Part shown: positions 21,994-31,056 of the stretch, piece by piece
How positions within the stretch are numbered: position 1 is the first letter of the stretch
How the letters are laid out: each line of letters begins with the position of its first letter
IMG/VR virus record: IMGVR_UViG_3300025087_000186
Coordinates: 1 to 39,257 of that record
DNA length: 39,257 nt
Source: a virus
Strand: one strand, 5' to 3'
Notes under the pieces: model-generated
Database searches by the model: none
Seen by the model: only the letters and a program-made list of their open reading frames with translations
Told to the model about the DNA's origin: nothing
Made by a program: the position numbers and the translations under genes

Positions 21994-23247
21994 ATGGCAA
22001 CAGCAAGTGGAATTGAAAAAAAGTTGATCCTGGCCCCTCAGGCGGCCCAGGGAACTTGTGCGGTCGCCGACCTCGCCACGGCTCAGTATTTGCGCCGGGT
22101 GACTTCGAGCTTCGACCTCACAAAGGAGACCTTCCAGAGCAACGAGATGCGGTCCGACCGGCAGATTGCCGACATGCGGCACGGAATTCAGTCCTGTGAC
22201 GGCACCATTGCGGGCGAGCTTTCACCGGGGACATATTTCCGGCTCATGGCAGCTATCCTGCGTAAGGACTTTGTGGCGGCCCCGGCCAGTGGCGAAGAGT
22301 CCGACGTTGCCTGTACGCTCGGGACCGGGCCGATTGCCACCTTCACCTCGGCGGCGACCGGAACCTTCCTCACGGATGGCCTGAAAGTAGGCGACGTGGG
22401 GCGGTGGACCGGATGGAGCACCACGGGCGCCGGCAACAACGCCAGGAACTTCCTGATTACCTCCCTGACCGAATTGGTCATGGTCGGGACATTCCTTGAC
22501 GGGGCGGTCGGCGCGGCGAAAATTGCCGGTGATGCCGTTACCTTTACGGGCGTCGGCAAAAAGACATGGACCCCGGCCACAGCTCATACCGAAAACTGGT
22601 TCTCGATTGAGCACAATTTCAGCGATCTGGACCTTTCCGAGGTGTTCTACGATGCGAAGGTAAACACCATGGCCGTGAAGCTGCCGGCATCCGGGATGGC
22701 TACCGTTGACTTCGGCATGATGGCCCTTCGACAGAACCGGCTTGTGGCCGGGACCTCGCCCTATTTTTCGGCGGTCCTTGCGGCTTCGACCAGCGGTATC
22801 CTTGCGGCGGTAAATGGCGCGGTGTATGTGGCCGGGACCAAGATCGCCGTACTCACCGGCATGGACTTCGATGTGTCCGCAGGATTGACCTCGGAGGGCG
22901 TCATTGGCTCGAATTACAAACCCGATATTTTTGACGGCCGGATTCAGGTCAAGGGCAATATGTCGCTGTTCTTCGAGAACGCCACCATGCGGGATTACTT
23001 CGCCGACGAAACAGAGGTCAGCGTGTCGGCGGTGTTCACAACGGCCAATAGTGCGACGGCCGACTTTATCGCGTTCACCATGCCCAGGGTGAAAATGGGC
23101 GGGTCCGGCAAAGATGACGGCGAAAAAGGAATCATTCAGACCATGCCGTTTGTGGCCCTGTTCGATACCGGCGGCGATGACGGCACAACCTGTACGGTGG
23201 ATTCACTGGCAACCACATTGAGCATCCAGGATTCAACGGTAGAATAA
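21994..23247 (+). CDS. Major tail tube protein
   Basis: A 417-aa tail tube protein. The opening (TASGIEKKLILAPQAAQGTC, then DLTKETFQSNEMRSDRQIADMRHG) is typical of the phage tail tube family 2. Later strands (WFSIEHNFSDLDLSEVFYDA, VNTMAVKLPASGMATVDFG) and a GMDFDVSAGLTSEGVIGS segment fit as well. It is larger than many tube proteins, so an extra surface domain is likely. AAAGGAG precedes the ATG. No sheath gene is present, which supports a siphovirus. Confidence 0.87.
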   Translation: MATASGIEKKLILAPQAAQGTCAVADLATAQYLRRVTSSFDLTKETFQSNEMRSDRQIADMRHGIQSCDGTIAGELSPGTYFRLMAAILRKDFVAAPASGEESDVACTLGTGPIATFTSAATGTFLTDGLKVGDVGRWTGWSTTGAGNNARNFLITSLTELVMVGTFLDGAVGAAKIAGDAVTFTGVGKKTWTPATAHTENWFSIEHNFSDLDLSEVFYDAKVNTMAVKLPASGMATVDFGMMALRQNRLVAGTSPYFSAVLAASTSGILAAVNGAVYVAGTKIAVLTGMDFDVSAGLTSEGVIGSNYKPDIFDGRIQVKGNMSLFFENATMRDYFADETEVSVSAVFTTANSATADFIAFTMPRVKMGGSGKDDGEKGIIQTMPFVALFDTGGDDGTTCTVDSLATTLSIQDSTVE

Positions 23248-23261
23248 CGCTACGAGGCAAG

Positions 23262-23302
23262 CCGACTGGCCTACAGTGTCGGAAGCGGTCTCTCCGGAGA
23301 CC
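23262..23302 (+). promoter_or_regulatory. Tandem hairpins in leader after tail tube
   Basis: CCGAC/GTCGG (23262-23266/23278-23282) and GGTCTC-TCCG-GAGACC (23287-23302) form two successive hairpins, ending five bases before the SD of the 23318 gene. There is no T-run. It may protect the tube message or tune expression of the downstream genes. Confidence 0.45.
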
Positions 23303-23317
23303 TGAAAGGAGAAAAAG

Positions 23318-23587
23318 ATGAAAGTGTCAAGACAGGTGTTCGGACAACTGGCGGAGTGCATTCTGGAAGGCGGCGCTTACAAGGCCACGAAGTATTACGG
23401 CGATAAACTGACCGTCAAGGCGACCCGGAAACGGTTCAAGGGAAAAGCTCCCAAGACCATTGACATCGTTTTTAGAATCGGTCCGCCAAATTATGAGGAG
23501 CGGAAATTCATTGAAAAGTGTTTTGCGGCGGGGAGACCGCTGCCGGTGAAGAAGATTCAGGTGAAGTATCCGCCCAAAACAAAATAA
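23318..23587 (+). CDS. Tail-region hypothetical, 89 aa
   Basis: A basic 89-aa protein (VSRQVFGQLAECILEGGAYK, TVKATRKRFKGKAPKTIDIV, IGPPNYEERKFIEKC) placed between the tail tube and the chaperone genes, where siphoviruses often carry an extra small tail gene. AAAGGAG precedes the ATG. I do not know its function. Confidence 0.65.
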   Translation: MKVSRQVFGQLAECILEGGAYKATKYYGDKLTVKATRKRFKGKAPKTIDIVFRIGPPNYEERKFIEKCFAAGRPLPVKKIQVKYPPKTK

Positions 23588-23608
23588 ACCGGAGGTAGGA
23601 GGGTTACA

Positions 23609-24025
23609 ATGGAAAAGAAAGTGGTAGATTTATCGGCAATCGACACGGTGAAGGGGTCCAATGAAGGTTTTGAGGTGCGGATTTATCACCCCGGAACCAA
23701 TGAGGACTTGGATATCTGCATCACGGTTCTGGGAAAGGATTCTGACGCCTTCCATCGGGTCAGCCGTGCGCAGAACAAAAAGCGAATGGCGAAGCTTCAA
23801 AAGGGCGGCTTTCGCGGTTCAGCATCGGTCCCGGTGGAAGAGATCGAGCAGGACAATATTGATCTGCTGGCCGCCTGTACGACCGGATGGTCCGGGGTCA
23901 TTATCGATGGCAAAGAAATCCCCTTCACGGTTGACAACGCGGCCATGGTATATGGTCGGTTCCCCTGGATAAAGGAACAGGTTGACACCGCTATCGGTGA
24001 CCGCGCAAATTTTATCAAATCCTGA
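23609..24025 (+). CDS. Tail assembly chaperone, upstream frame (G-like)
   Basis: A 138-aa protein between tail tube and tape measure, the position of the lambda gpG/T chaperone pair. It is a soluble alpha/beta protein (VRIYHPGTNEDLDICITVLG, DAFHRVSRAQNKKRMAKLQK, DNIDLLAACTTGWSG, IPFTVDNAAMVYGRFPWIKE) matching typical tail chaperones. It ends at TGA 24023, just after a slippery heptamer (24007-24013) that allows a -1 shift into the frame ending at 24405. The SD is GGAGGTAGGAGGG. Confidence 0.85.
   Translation: MEKKVVDLSAIDTVKGSNEGFEVRIYHPGTNEDLDICITVLGKDSDAFHRVSRAQNKKRMAKLQKGGFRGSASVPVEEIEQDNIDLLAACTTGWSGVIIDGKEIPFTVDNAAMVYGRFPWIKEQVDTAIGDRANFIKS
24007..24013 (+). promoter_or_regulatory. -1 frameshift slippery heptamer A AAT TTT
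   Basis: The 0-frame codons AAT TTT with an A before them make the canonical XXXYYYZ pattern AAATTTT. The -1 frame is closed upstream by TGA at 23998-24000 and the 0-frame ends at 24023-24025, so the shift must take place within 24001-24025. A perfect 14-bp stem follows from 24040, which is far for a classical stimulator. Confidence 0.75.
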
Positions 24026-24405
24026 TCGGTGAAAGCAGTCCCAAGGAGGCCCCCGGAACCGGGTGGGGCCTCCTTGGGTACGCCGAGAAGGAATTCCAAC
24101 TGAATAAGCGCCTGAAAGACGGCTCAACAGAAAGAGAAAACCTTGAAGCAGCTCAGCGGCAGACGAATAAACCAATACCGGCGCTTGACCCGGTCGAGTG
24201 TCATGACTGCATCAAATATCTTTGGGCTTGGTTCTGTGAGGTTGCCGGGGGCCGGAGCTACACCGATGGACAGCCTATGCCATTATCATACCGGGAACTT
24301 GAGGCGTGGGCAAATTTAACCAAGTCCTTCCCTACTGCGTGGGAAGTCGGAATATTGAAGGCCATTGACAGGGTGTACTTAACCGAATCGGGGAAGAACA
24401 GATGA
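24010..24405 (+). CDS. Tail assembly chaperone, frameshift extension (T-like)
   Basis: This ~131-codon region in the -1 frame has no start of its own near its beginning and is read by a shift from the upstream chaperone gene. It encodes SSPKEAPGTGWGLLGYAEKE, then CHDCIKYLWAWFCEVAGGRS, PMPLSYRELEAWANLTKSF and EVGILKAIDRVYL, a pattern typical of gpT-like extensions that bind the tape measure. The stop overlaps the tape measure start (ATGA 24402-24405). The fusion protein would be about 266 aa. Confidence 0.8.
   Translation, partial: FYQILIGESSPKEAPGTGWGLLGYAEKEFQLNKRLKDGSTERENLEAAQRQTNKPIPALDPVECHDCIKYLWAWFCEVAGGRSYTDGQPMPLSYRELEAWANLTKSFPTAWEVGILKAIDRVYLTESGKNR
24040..24078 (+). repeat. Perfect 14-bp inverted repeat in the chaperone extension
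   Basis: CCCAAGGAGGCCCC (24040-24053) and GGGGCCTCCTTGGG (24065-24078) are exact complements with an 11-base loop that can itself fold further. It lies in coding DNA, 26 bases after the slippery heptamer, and contains AAGGAGG. It may stimulate frameshifting or hide an SD-like sequence. Confidence 0.7.
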
Positions 24406-27400
24406 CCGATATTGCCAGCCTTTTCATTCGCGTGGATTCGTCGGGCGTGGTCACGGCGTCCAAAGACCTGAACAAGCTCACCGAGGACAGCAAGAAGACC
24501 GAGAAGGCAACCGACTCTGTCACGGCCGGCTTTGCAAAGCTCAGGCAGGCCATTATTGGTCTTGGTGTAGCTTATGCAGCCATGAAGGTTTCACAGTACA
24601 TCAGGGACGCCGCTTTCATGGCCGCAAAATATGAAATGCTCGGCGTTTCCATGAAGACGGTCGGGAATATTGCTCGATATACGGGGGCGCAGATGGAAGA
24701 GGCTGCGGTGAAAATGCAGAAACTCGGCATCGCAATGGTGGACTCCAGAAATGCAACGATTCAACTTGTAACTGCTGGACTCAAGTTGGCGGATGCTGAA
24801 AAGTTTGCTTCCGTTGCACGTGATGCCGCCGTAGTTGGCATGACAAACACAACCGATGCACTGACAAATATTATCCTGGCTGTTAAATCCGGAGAGACGG
24901 AAATTCTCAAGACCCTTGGAATAAACGTCAATTTTGAGCAGAGCTACAGGGATCTTGAGGTGTCTATGGGCCGCGCAAAGGGAGCTTTAACCGAAGTTGA
25001 AAAGACTCAGGCGCGGGCAAATGCTGTTTTCAAAGACGGTGCTTCAAGGCTTGGTGTTTATGATGATGCCATGAAAACAACCATGAAACAATGTATGTCG
25101 CTTGAACGGCATTTTGATAATCTGCAAGTTCTGGTTGGAAAAGCCTTTACTCCGGCAATGGCCGAAATAATTGAAACCATTACCGCGAAGGTTACTGGTT
25201 TGAACGGCGAGCTTAGCGGGGAAGGGATGCAAAAGATTGAGGACTGGGGCAATAAATTTAGACTTACCGTTGTAGGCATAGAGGCTGAGATAATGTGGCT
25301 TGCTACGATTATCGACAAAATCGGCGGGACTTTAACGCAGATCGTTGCCTTATCAGGAACTGTTGCACGGTGGTCTCCTGTCGGGCTTGCGGGCCGGGCT
25401 TTTGGGAAAGACCCCGGCGGCGATGCGGCTGAATGGGCAATAAAGCAAAACGAAAAGCTCGAGGCCAGATATAAGGCTACAGAGAAACAACTTAATGCCC
25501 TTGTTATTAAATATGGAGAGCTGGCCGACGCCTATGCCTACAACATGAGCCCGGCGGGCAAAGCTGCGGCTGAACAGGCGAAACAGGACGCTGCGGTGCT
25601 CGAATCCATCAGAATCCAGAACGCCGAGCTGGCAAAAAGCGATCAGGAAAAAGCCGAGGCGGCGGCGAAGTCTGCGGAAGCAACAAAAAAGTTTTATGAA
25701 ATATGGGACAAAACCAAACAATCCCTGTCCGACAAGATGCAACTGGCCGGGCTTGATGGCGTAGAGCGGAAGCTCATGGAGTCAAAGCTGAACGCCGAGG
25801 CATTAAAGCGTCAATTTGAAGAGTTCCCGCCCGTGCTCAGGCAAATAGCAGAGGCATACATTGACAAGGCCAAGGGCGTAGACGACCAGCAGATCAGGAA
25901 GGAAGCCGAAGATCAGATACTGCAAGACAAGATGGACCTTTACAAAGACCTGGCCGGGTTTGAGGATGAATATCGACAGGTTCAACTGGAATGGATCAAG
26001 AAAATACGCCAGGCCGAGATTGATGCCGGCAAGGATAAAGAGGCGGTAAACAAAAAGGCTGAAGAGTCAATAGCGAAGATCAGCCAAGCCGCTTTTGAGG
26101 CCAAATCCAAACAGGTTGATGAAGCCCTGGGCCAGATGGGGACGGCCTTTAACGCAGTCGGCAGCATGTATGACAAGGCTTCTTCTGAATATGCGGCCAT
26201 GCAAGAAGCGGCAAAGGCAATGATAGTACTACAGAACGCGGTGGCCGTGGCAAATGCGGTGGCCGCCATTGCAAACCAGGGACTCGGAGACCCATACACG
26301 GCCTTCGGGCGTATCGCCACCATGACGGCAGCCATGGGCACCCTCCTTGCTTCTGCTGGGCTATCCCTCGGTGGTGGCGGCGGTTCGTCTGCCCCCGCTT
26401 TACCGGCAAGCACGGTCCTCGGGGCGGCCGCCGGGACCGGATCTGAATCAATCGCAAATTCTTATGAGCTTTTGCAGGACACCTACGATATGCAATACCG
26501 GGAATTGTCCGGTATCAATGAATCCATGAAAGACCTCAACGCAAACATCACCGGGCTTGTGACCAGCATTGTCAGAACCGGCGGCGTGGAGGGGTTTGCC
26601 GGATCCGGCGTTTCTTCCATGGGCTCGGCTGAAAAACTGATGGGTGATGTGTTTGGCGGGGCTCATGAGACCGTGGCAAATCTTTTAACCCTGAACCTGC
26701 TTCCCGGGCTTGCGGGAAAAATAGACGATTTTGTCGGCAACCTCATGGGATCGGTGGGCTCTGAAATTTTTGGCGGGGGGACCACTACTTCGGCGTATGC
26801 ATCAGGTATTCAATACGGCGGTGCTTCGGTTCGGTCCTTGCAGGCCGGCGGCGGGGTAGGTGCCCAGAAATATACCTCCTATATTTCGCAGACCGATGGC
26901 GGGTGGTTCGGGTCCGATTCAACCTCTTATTATACGCAGACCGGCAAACTGGACGCCCAGGTGAACACGCTGCTGAACAAGGTTTTCCAGAACATGGGGA
27001 ACACGCTGGTTTTTCTGGCCGAGGGGCTTGGAGCTGATGTTGGCAAGGCCCTCAATTATGTTTTTAAAGAAAGGAAGATCAACCTGATCGGGCTGGACGC
27101 CGAAGGGATCAACAAAAAGTTAAACGAGTATTTCTCCATGCTGGGAGACAAGGCGGTTCAAAGGCTGTTCGGCTCCATTGTGGCGGGGTATCAGCAGGTG
27201 GGCGAGGGGCTGATGGAGACGGCGGCCCGGCTGGTGATCGACAAAGCGGTGGTTGTTGAAACGCTGAAAATGACAAACCAAGCCTTCCACGGTAGCACAA
27301 AAAGCCTGATTGCTTTCAGTGAGGCTATCATAGCCATGGCCGGTGATCTTGAAACGCTTCAGGACGCGGCGGCTACATATTATGACAAATTCTTCACCGA

Positions 27401-28310
27401 AGCGGAACAGCAGAAGCGGCTCCAGGGCCAACTCAGGGACGTATTCAAAGACATTAACGAGAAACTTCCAACGACCAGGGAAGGCTACCGGGATATTGTT
27501 GAGGGCCTTGATTTGACGACCACGTCCGGCCAGGCTGCTTATGTCACGCTCCTTAAGATGGCCGAATACGCGGATCAATATTATTCATACCGTGAAGAAA
27601 GGGAAAAGGCCAGGGCTGATAGGGAAAAACAACGGCTTAGCGATCTGATAAATGAACAAGGCAAGGTTGTTGCAGAGTTCCAGGGTTACGCGAACCGCTT
27701 AAAGTCCATTCGAGAATCCATGAAGCTGGACGGCGCCCAGGGGCCTTTGTCTTACTTGTCGGCCCAGCGGGTATTGTCTCAGGCGCGGGGCGGCGACTTT
27801 TCCGGAATCAACAGCCTGGATGTTTCGTCGGCCTCTTCAACGGCCGGCTTTGCGACGCGGGTTGATTATGAGCGGAACTTTTTCAAGACACTGAACGCCC
27901 TGACCGAACTTGACCGGTTGACCGGCGACCAATTATCGACAGCAGAAAAAAGCCTGAACGCCCTACAGTCACAGCTTGACCTATTACAGAACATTGATAA
28001 GAACATCGCGGCATCAACCGGCGGCACGGCGGTGGGATATGCCCTTGGCGGCATCGCATCCGGGCCGACCTCTGGGTACGCTGCCACATTGCACGGCACT
28101 GAGCTTGTTGTGTCTCCTTCGGCGTCTTACCCGGCCACGGTCAAGGGTGATGGCGGCGATATTGTGTTGATAAAAGAGGTCCGGGCGCTTCGGGCTGAAA
28201 TAAAGGCCGGGAATCAGAACGGCCGCAGTAGCGCCGCGAAGATCACGAAAATACTGCAACGGTTTGATGAACTTATCGACCCCGAAGGCTTACTGACAAG
28301 GACGGCATAA
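24402..28310 (+). CDS. Tape measure protein
   Basis: A 1302-aa protein, the largest in the window, directly after the chaperone pair. It sets tail length; at about 0.15 nm per residue the tail would be near 195 nm. It has long coiled coils (residues ~20-60, 340-640: EKAEAAAKSAEATKKFYEIW), a hydrophobic region (IRIATMTAAMGTLLASAGLSL, around residues 630-655) and a C-terminal part with repeated charged helices (REEREKARADREKQRLSDLI). Its N-terminus (IASLFIRVDSSGVVTASKDL) matches known tape measures. ATGA overlap with the chaperone frame. Confidence 0.93.
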   Translation: MTDIASLFIRVDSSGVVTASKDLNKLTEDSKKTEKATDSVTAGFAKLRQAIIGLGVAYAAMKVSQYIRDAAFMAAKYEMLGVSMKTVGNIARYTGAQMEEAAVKMQKLGIAMVDSRNATIQLVTAGLKLADAEKFASVARDAAVVGMTNTTDALTNIILAVKSGETEILKTLGINVNFEQSYRDLEVSMGRAKGALTEVEKTQARANAVFKDGASRLGVYDDAMKTTMKQCMSLERHFDNLQVLVGKAFTPAMAEIIETITAKVTGLNGELSGEGMQKIEDWGNKFRLTVVGIEAEIMWLATIIDKIGGTLTQIVALSGTVARWSPVGLAGRAFGKDPGGDAAEWAIKQNEKLEARYKATEKQLNALVIKYGELADAYAYNMSPAGKAAAEQAKQDAAVLESIRIQNAELAKSDQEKAEAAAKSAEATKKFYEIWDKTKQSLSDKMQLAGLDGVERKLMESKLNAEALKRQFEEFPPVLRQIAEAYIDKAKGVDDQQIRKEAEDQILQDKMDLYKDLAGFEDEYRQVQLEWIKKIRQAEIDAGKDKEAVNKKAEESIAKISQAAFEAKSKQVDEALGQMGTAFNAVGSMYDKASSEYAAMQEAAKAMIVLQNAVAVANAVAAIANQGLGDPYTAFGRIATMTAAMGTLLASAGLSLGGGGGSSAPALPASTVLGAAAGTGSESIANSYELLQDTYDMQYRELSGINESMKDLNANITGLVTSIVRTGGVEGFAGSGVSSMGSAEKLMGDVFGGAHETVANLLTLNLLPGLAGKIDDFVGNLMGSVGSEIFGGGTTTSAYASGIQYGGASVRSLQAGGGVGAQKYTSYISQTDGGWFGSDSTSYYTQTGKLDAQVNTLLNKVFQNMGNTLVFLAEGLGADVGKALNYVFKERKINLIGLDAEGINKKLNEYFSMLGDKAVQRLFGSIVAGYQQVGEGLMETAARLVIDKAVVVETLKMTNQAFHGSTKSLIAFSEAIIAMAGDLETLQDAAATYYDKFFTEAEQQKRLQGQLRDVFKDINEKLPTTREGYRDIVEGLDLTTTSGQAAYVTLLKMAEYADQYYSYREEREKARADREKQRLSDLINEQGKVVAEFQGYANRLKSIRESMKLDGAQGPLSYLSAQRVLSQARGGDFSGINSLDVSSASSTAGFATRVDYERNFFKTLNALTELDRLTGDQLSTAEKSLNALQSQLDLLQNIDKNIAASTGGTAVGYALGGIASGPTSGYAATLHGTELVVSPSASYPATVKGDGGDIVLIKEVRALRAEIKAGNQNGRSSAAKITKILQRFDELIDPEGLLTRTA

Positions 28311-30205
28311 TGAAACTGATAGAACCAGTAGCACTCACAGACGCCCAGCTTGTGGCCTCCGATGTTCCAGAGGATGATTATCAGGAGTGGGTGGCCGGTA
28401 CAGCCTACGCGGTAGGCGACAATGTCATGGTTGCCACTTCAACCGCAGATATCCATAAGAATTATGAGTGTGTCGGGGCGATAGGGGCTGGACTTACGCC
28501 AGACTTACTGGATGATAATTGTAATACATTGACGGGCTGGACCGATGGGGATACCTATGGAGGTGAGACGTCTGTTTCTCCGGCCGGACAGTTCAAATTC
28601 GACAGTGGAACCGATACCCTTCATAATGGCGCGGCCACAATATATAGAACAATTTCAAGCCCCCCCAATACGCACACAATAGAGATAAAAACCTATTTTG
28701 ACGCGCTTGGAACAGACCCGAACCTGGATGATGCTGTCTTGGTATATTCATCGGCAACCTGGGCTTTGTTTGTGATCTTTCAGTCCACCGGGCTATTTGT
28801 CACTGCTGCCGGCGGAACAACCGCTGAGGTGGGCACCGATATCGTAAAATGTAACACCGAGGCCGAGTGGCAGACGTGGCGGTTTGAGGTGGATAAAACC
28901 ACGCCAAGCAGCGCTACGGTTGCAGTGTACTTAAAAAATTCTACAGAATCGAGTTTTACGCTGATCGACACTGTCGCATGCGATTATGAGGATAGTTTTA
29001 CGAATGGCCAGGTCTTTTTTTCACAGCGCGGTGGAACAACAGAGCACAGAATCACCCATGTGGATTACATAAAAATCGCTACTGGGCTGGGTCAGACTGT
29101 TACATCAGAAGATTCCCCCCATCTTGACACCACCAACTGGCTTAAAATTTCCGCAACAAACAGGTGGAAGGCTTTTGACGAAAAGGTCGGCAGCCAGACA
29201 AGCCAGGCCGAGGCCGTGACTTTTGTCATCGCTCCGGGTACGGCCGTTGACGCCATGGGGTTTCTTGGCATCGCGGCTGATACCATCGACATTGTCGAGA
29301 TTGACACGACCGGCGATCTTGTGACCAACGGAACAGCCTGGACCGGGGCCACCGGCACCACGCAGCCGACAAGCTGGGACAAGGTCGGCACCCCTGCGGA
29401 TTATGCCATTGATGGCGGCATGGTTAAGATCACCACTGACGCCGTGAACGAGGGCATGAGCCAAACCATTGCGGTGACAGCAGCAACCGAATACCAGCTT
29501 GTCGGGATATACAAGAACACGGCGGCAGACATAGCGCAAATTGCGGTTTATGACGTCACCCACAGCGCCGATATTCTGGCGACAACCGACCTTGCATCAA
29601 GCACGGTCAACTCTCCTTTCTCGAATGTGTTCACCACGCCGGCGGGGTGTGTCTCTGTCAAAATATCGTTTTTGGGCAAGGCCAGCGGTGATATTGTCTG
29701 GTTCGACACTGTCCGCCTGGCCCCGACCGCCTACAACGAAACAATCAACATGGTTCCGACCGGAAGCCTTCAAATCACGACCGCAAATGTTTTCGATCTG
29801 GTATCATCGGCAACTGCGGTTTTTACCCTCACATTTGCATATTCAGGCGGCACGGTTCTGGTGGGCGGTATAATTTATGGGGTCCAGGCGTATCTGGGCC
29901 AGACGCTTTACGGAAGCACCACGGGCATTCACGACTATTCGGTAAAGCAGACAGATGACTTCGGGGTTGCCGATATTCTGGAAAGGGACTATTCAAACAG
30001 AATGGCGCTTGACTTTTTGGTCGAAACGGCATCAAAGAACTATGTCTCTAACCTCTTGGCGTCATACCGGGCCACGCTGATCCTGTACGTGGGCGATGAA
30101 GACGACCCGACCCTGATAACGTATGGGTTTCCCAAAGACTGGAGCATGGCAACAGGAGAACCGGGATTTGCTATTGTCAGCATTGACATTGAAGGCTTGA
30201 CATAA
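28310..30205 (+). CDS. Minor tail/tail-tip protein with inserted beta-sandwich domains
   Basis: A 631-aa protein following the tape measure, where distal tail and tip proteins lie. The N-terminal ~55 residues hold a pattern seen in tail-tip proteins (YQEWVAGTAYAVGDNVMV, YECVG). The expected partner (SPHLDTTNWLKISATNRWKA) appears only at about residue 270. Residues ~60-262 between them form a concanavalin-like sandwich (HTIEIKTYFDALG, QTWRFEVDKTTPSSATVAVY). A second CBM-like domain spans ~340-480. The C-terminus resumes the tail family (DYSVKQTDDFGVADILERDY, LGDEDDP-like). These inserts may bind host glycans. Confidence 0.7.
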   Translation: MKLIEPVALTDAQLVASDVPEDDYQEWVAGTAYAVGDNVMVATSTADIHKNYECVGAIGAGLTPDLLDDNCNTLTGWTDGDTYGGETSVSPAGQFKFDSGTDTLHNGAATIYRTISSPPNTHTIEIKTYFDALGTDPNLDDAVLVYSSATWALFVIFQSTGLFVTAAGGTTAEVGTDIVKCNTEAEWQTWRFEVDKTTPSSATVAVYLKNSTESSFTLIDTVACDYEDSFTNGQVFFSQRGGTTEHRITHVDYIKIATGLGQTVTSEDSPHLDTTNWLKISATNRWKAFDEKVGSQTSQAEAVTFVIAPGTAVDAMGFLGIAADTIDIVEIDTTGDLVTNGTAWTGATGTTQPTSWDKVGTPADYAIDGGMVKITTDAVNEGMSQTIAVTAATEYQLVGIYKNTAADIAQIAVYDVTHSADILATTDLASSTVNSPFSNVFTTPAGCVSVKISFLGKASGDIVWFDTVRLAPTAYNETINMVPTGSLQITTANVFDLVSSATAVFTLTFAYSGGTVLVGGIIYGVQAYLGQTLYGSTTGIHDYSVKQTDDFGVADILERDYSNRMALDFLVETASKNYVSNLLASYRATLILYVGDEDDPTLITYGFPKDWSMATGEPGFAIVSIDIEGLT

Positions 30206-30249
30206 TCAGCGCACAACCACTAAACGGAGACGTAAGGAGGGCGGCGGGC

Positions 30250-30534
30250 ATGGATCATAAGAAAAACTACACGCAAAAAGAGAATGAAGATAAGATTCCC
30301 GAATGGCTGGAATCAATGTCAACGGCCAGTTGGAGAAAATCGGTTATTCTTATCTTGTCCATGTTTATCGCTCTGGGTAGCTGGGTGATGTTACAAGTCG
30401 CCGCGTTTCCGACTGAATATACCTCTCGATATGAGTTTCAATGCGCCGTGGACAGGCTGGAGCGCGTCCTCGAATCGGGGTTTGCAAGACAGACTGACCA
30501 GATCATTGATCTTTACAAAAAAGACAGGCGGTAG
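30250..30534 (+). CDS. Single-span membrane protein, 94 aa
   Basis: A 94-aa protein with a polar N-terminus, one membrane segment (SVILILSMFIALGSWVMLQVAA, about residues 31-52) and a helical C-terminal part (FQCAVDRLERVLESGF). AAGGAGGGCGGCGGGC precedes the ATG. It ends the rightward operon and faces the convergent lipoprotein gene. A lysis accessory or superinfection function is possible, but unproven. Confidence 0.55.
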   Translation: MDHKKNYTQKENEDKIPEWLESMSTASWRKSVILILSMFIALGSWVMLQVAAFPTEYTSRYEFQCAVDRLERVLESGFARQTDQIIDLYKKDRR

Positions 30535-30543
30535 ACAAGGCGA

Positions 30544-31044
30544 TCAATAGGGCCCCATGAGCCACAGGGCCATGATCGAATATGCCCCATACTCCAGGTC
30601 GGCATCCCCGCCATGAGACCGGACAGTTTTTATATCTTCCATGCCGTGTAGCGGATAGGTGATGATCTCGGCGGCTGTGCCGATATGATACCCGGCGGCA
30701 AACAAAGAGTCACGCCACGGCGAAAGTTTAAGAGCTATACCTCCGGCAAGCTGGCCGATAAACCCTGACCGGCCACACCATTGGTGTTCAGACTCCGACA
30801 TGCCTTCTTTAAAATACCGCTCAGAAAGCCCTTCTTGGCTCCAGGAAGCCCCTATAATTTCGTAGCAAGCCACATGCCCCGCCCAGTGGGAAAGAAACGT
30901 TGTGGCTATTCCTGCGCTTACCTGAGCGTATTCCTTGGCCTCCATGTGGGCGAACCTTTGGCACGGAACGCCGTTGATCTTCCAGTCTTGCATATGAGCG
31001 CAAGACGACAGAAGCAGGAACAGAAGCGGTAAAAGGTATTTCAT
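30544..31044 (-). CDS. Predicted outer-membrane/periplasmic lipoprotein, 166 aa
   Basis: It has a lipoprotein signal: MKYLLPLLFLLLSSC, with the lipobox LSSC around Cys15. The mature part has several Cys and aromatic residues (KINGVPCQRFAHMEAKEYAQ, FLSHWAGHVACYEIIG, SEHQWCGRSGFIGQLAGGIA). Phage-encoded lipoproteins often block superinfection or receptor access. Ends the leftward operon, converging with the 30250 gene. No close family comes to mind. Confidence 0.6.
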   Translation of the reverse strand: MKYLLPLLFLLLSSCAHMQDWKINGVPCQRFAHMEAKEYAQVSAGIATTFLSHWAGHVACYEIIGASWSQEGLSERYFKEGMSESEHQWCGRSGFIGQLAGGIALKLSPWRDSLFAAGYHIGTAAEIITYPLHGMEDIKTVRSHGGDADLEYGAYSIMALWLMGPY

Positions 31045-31056
31045 GCCATCTCCTTC

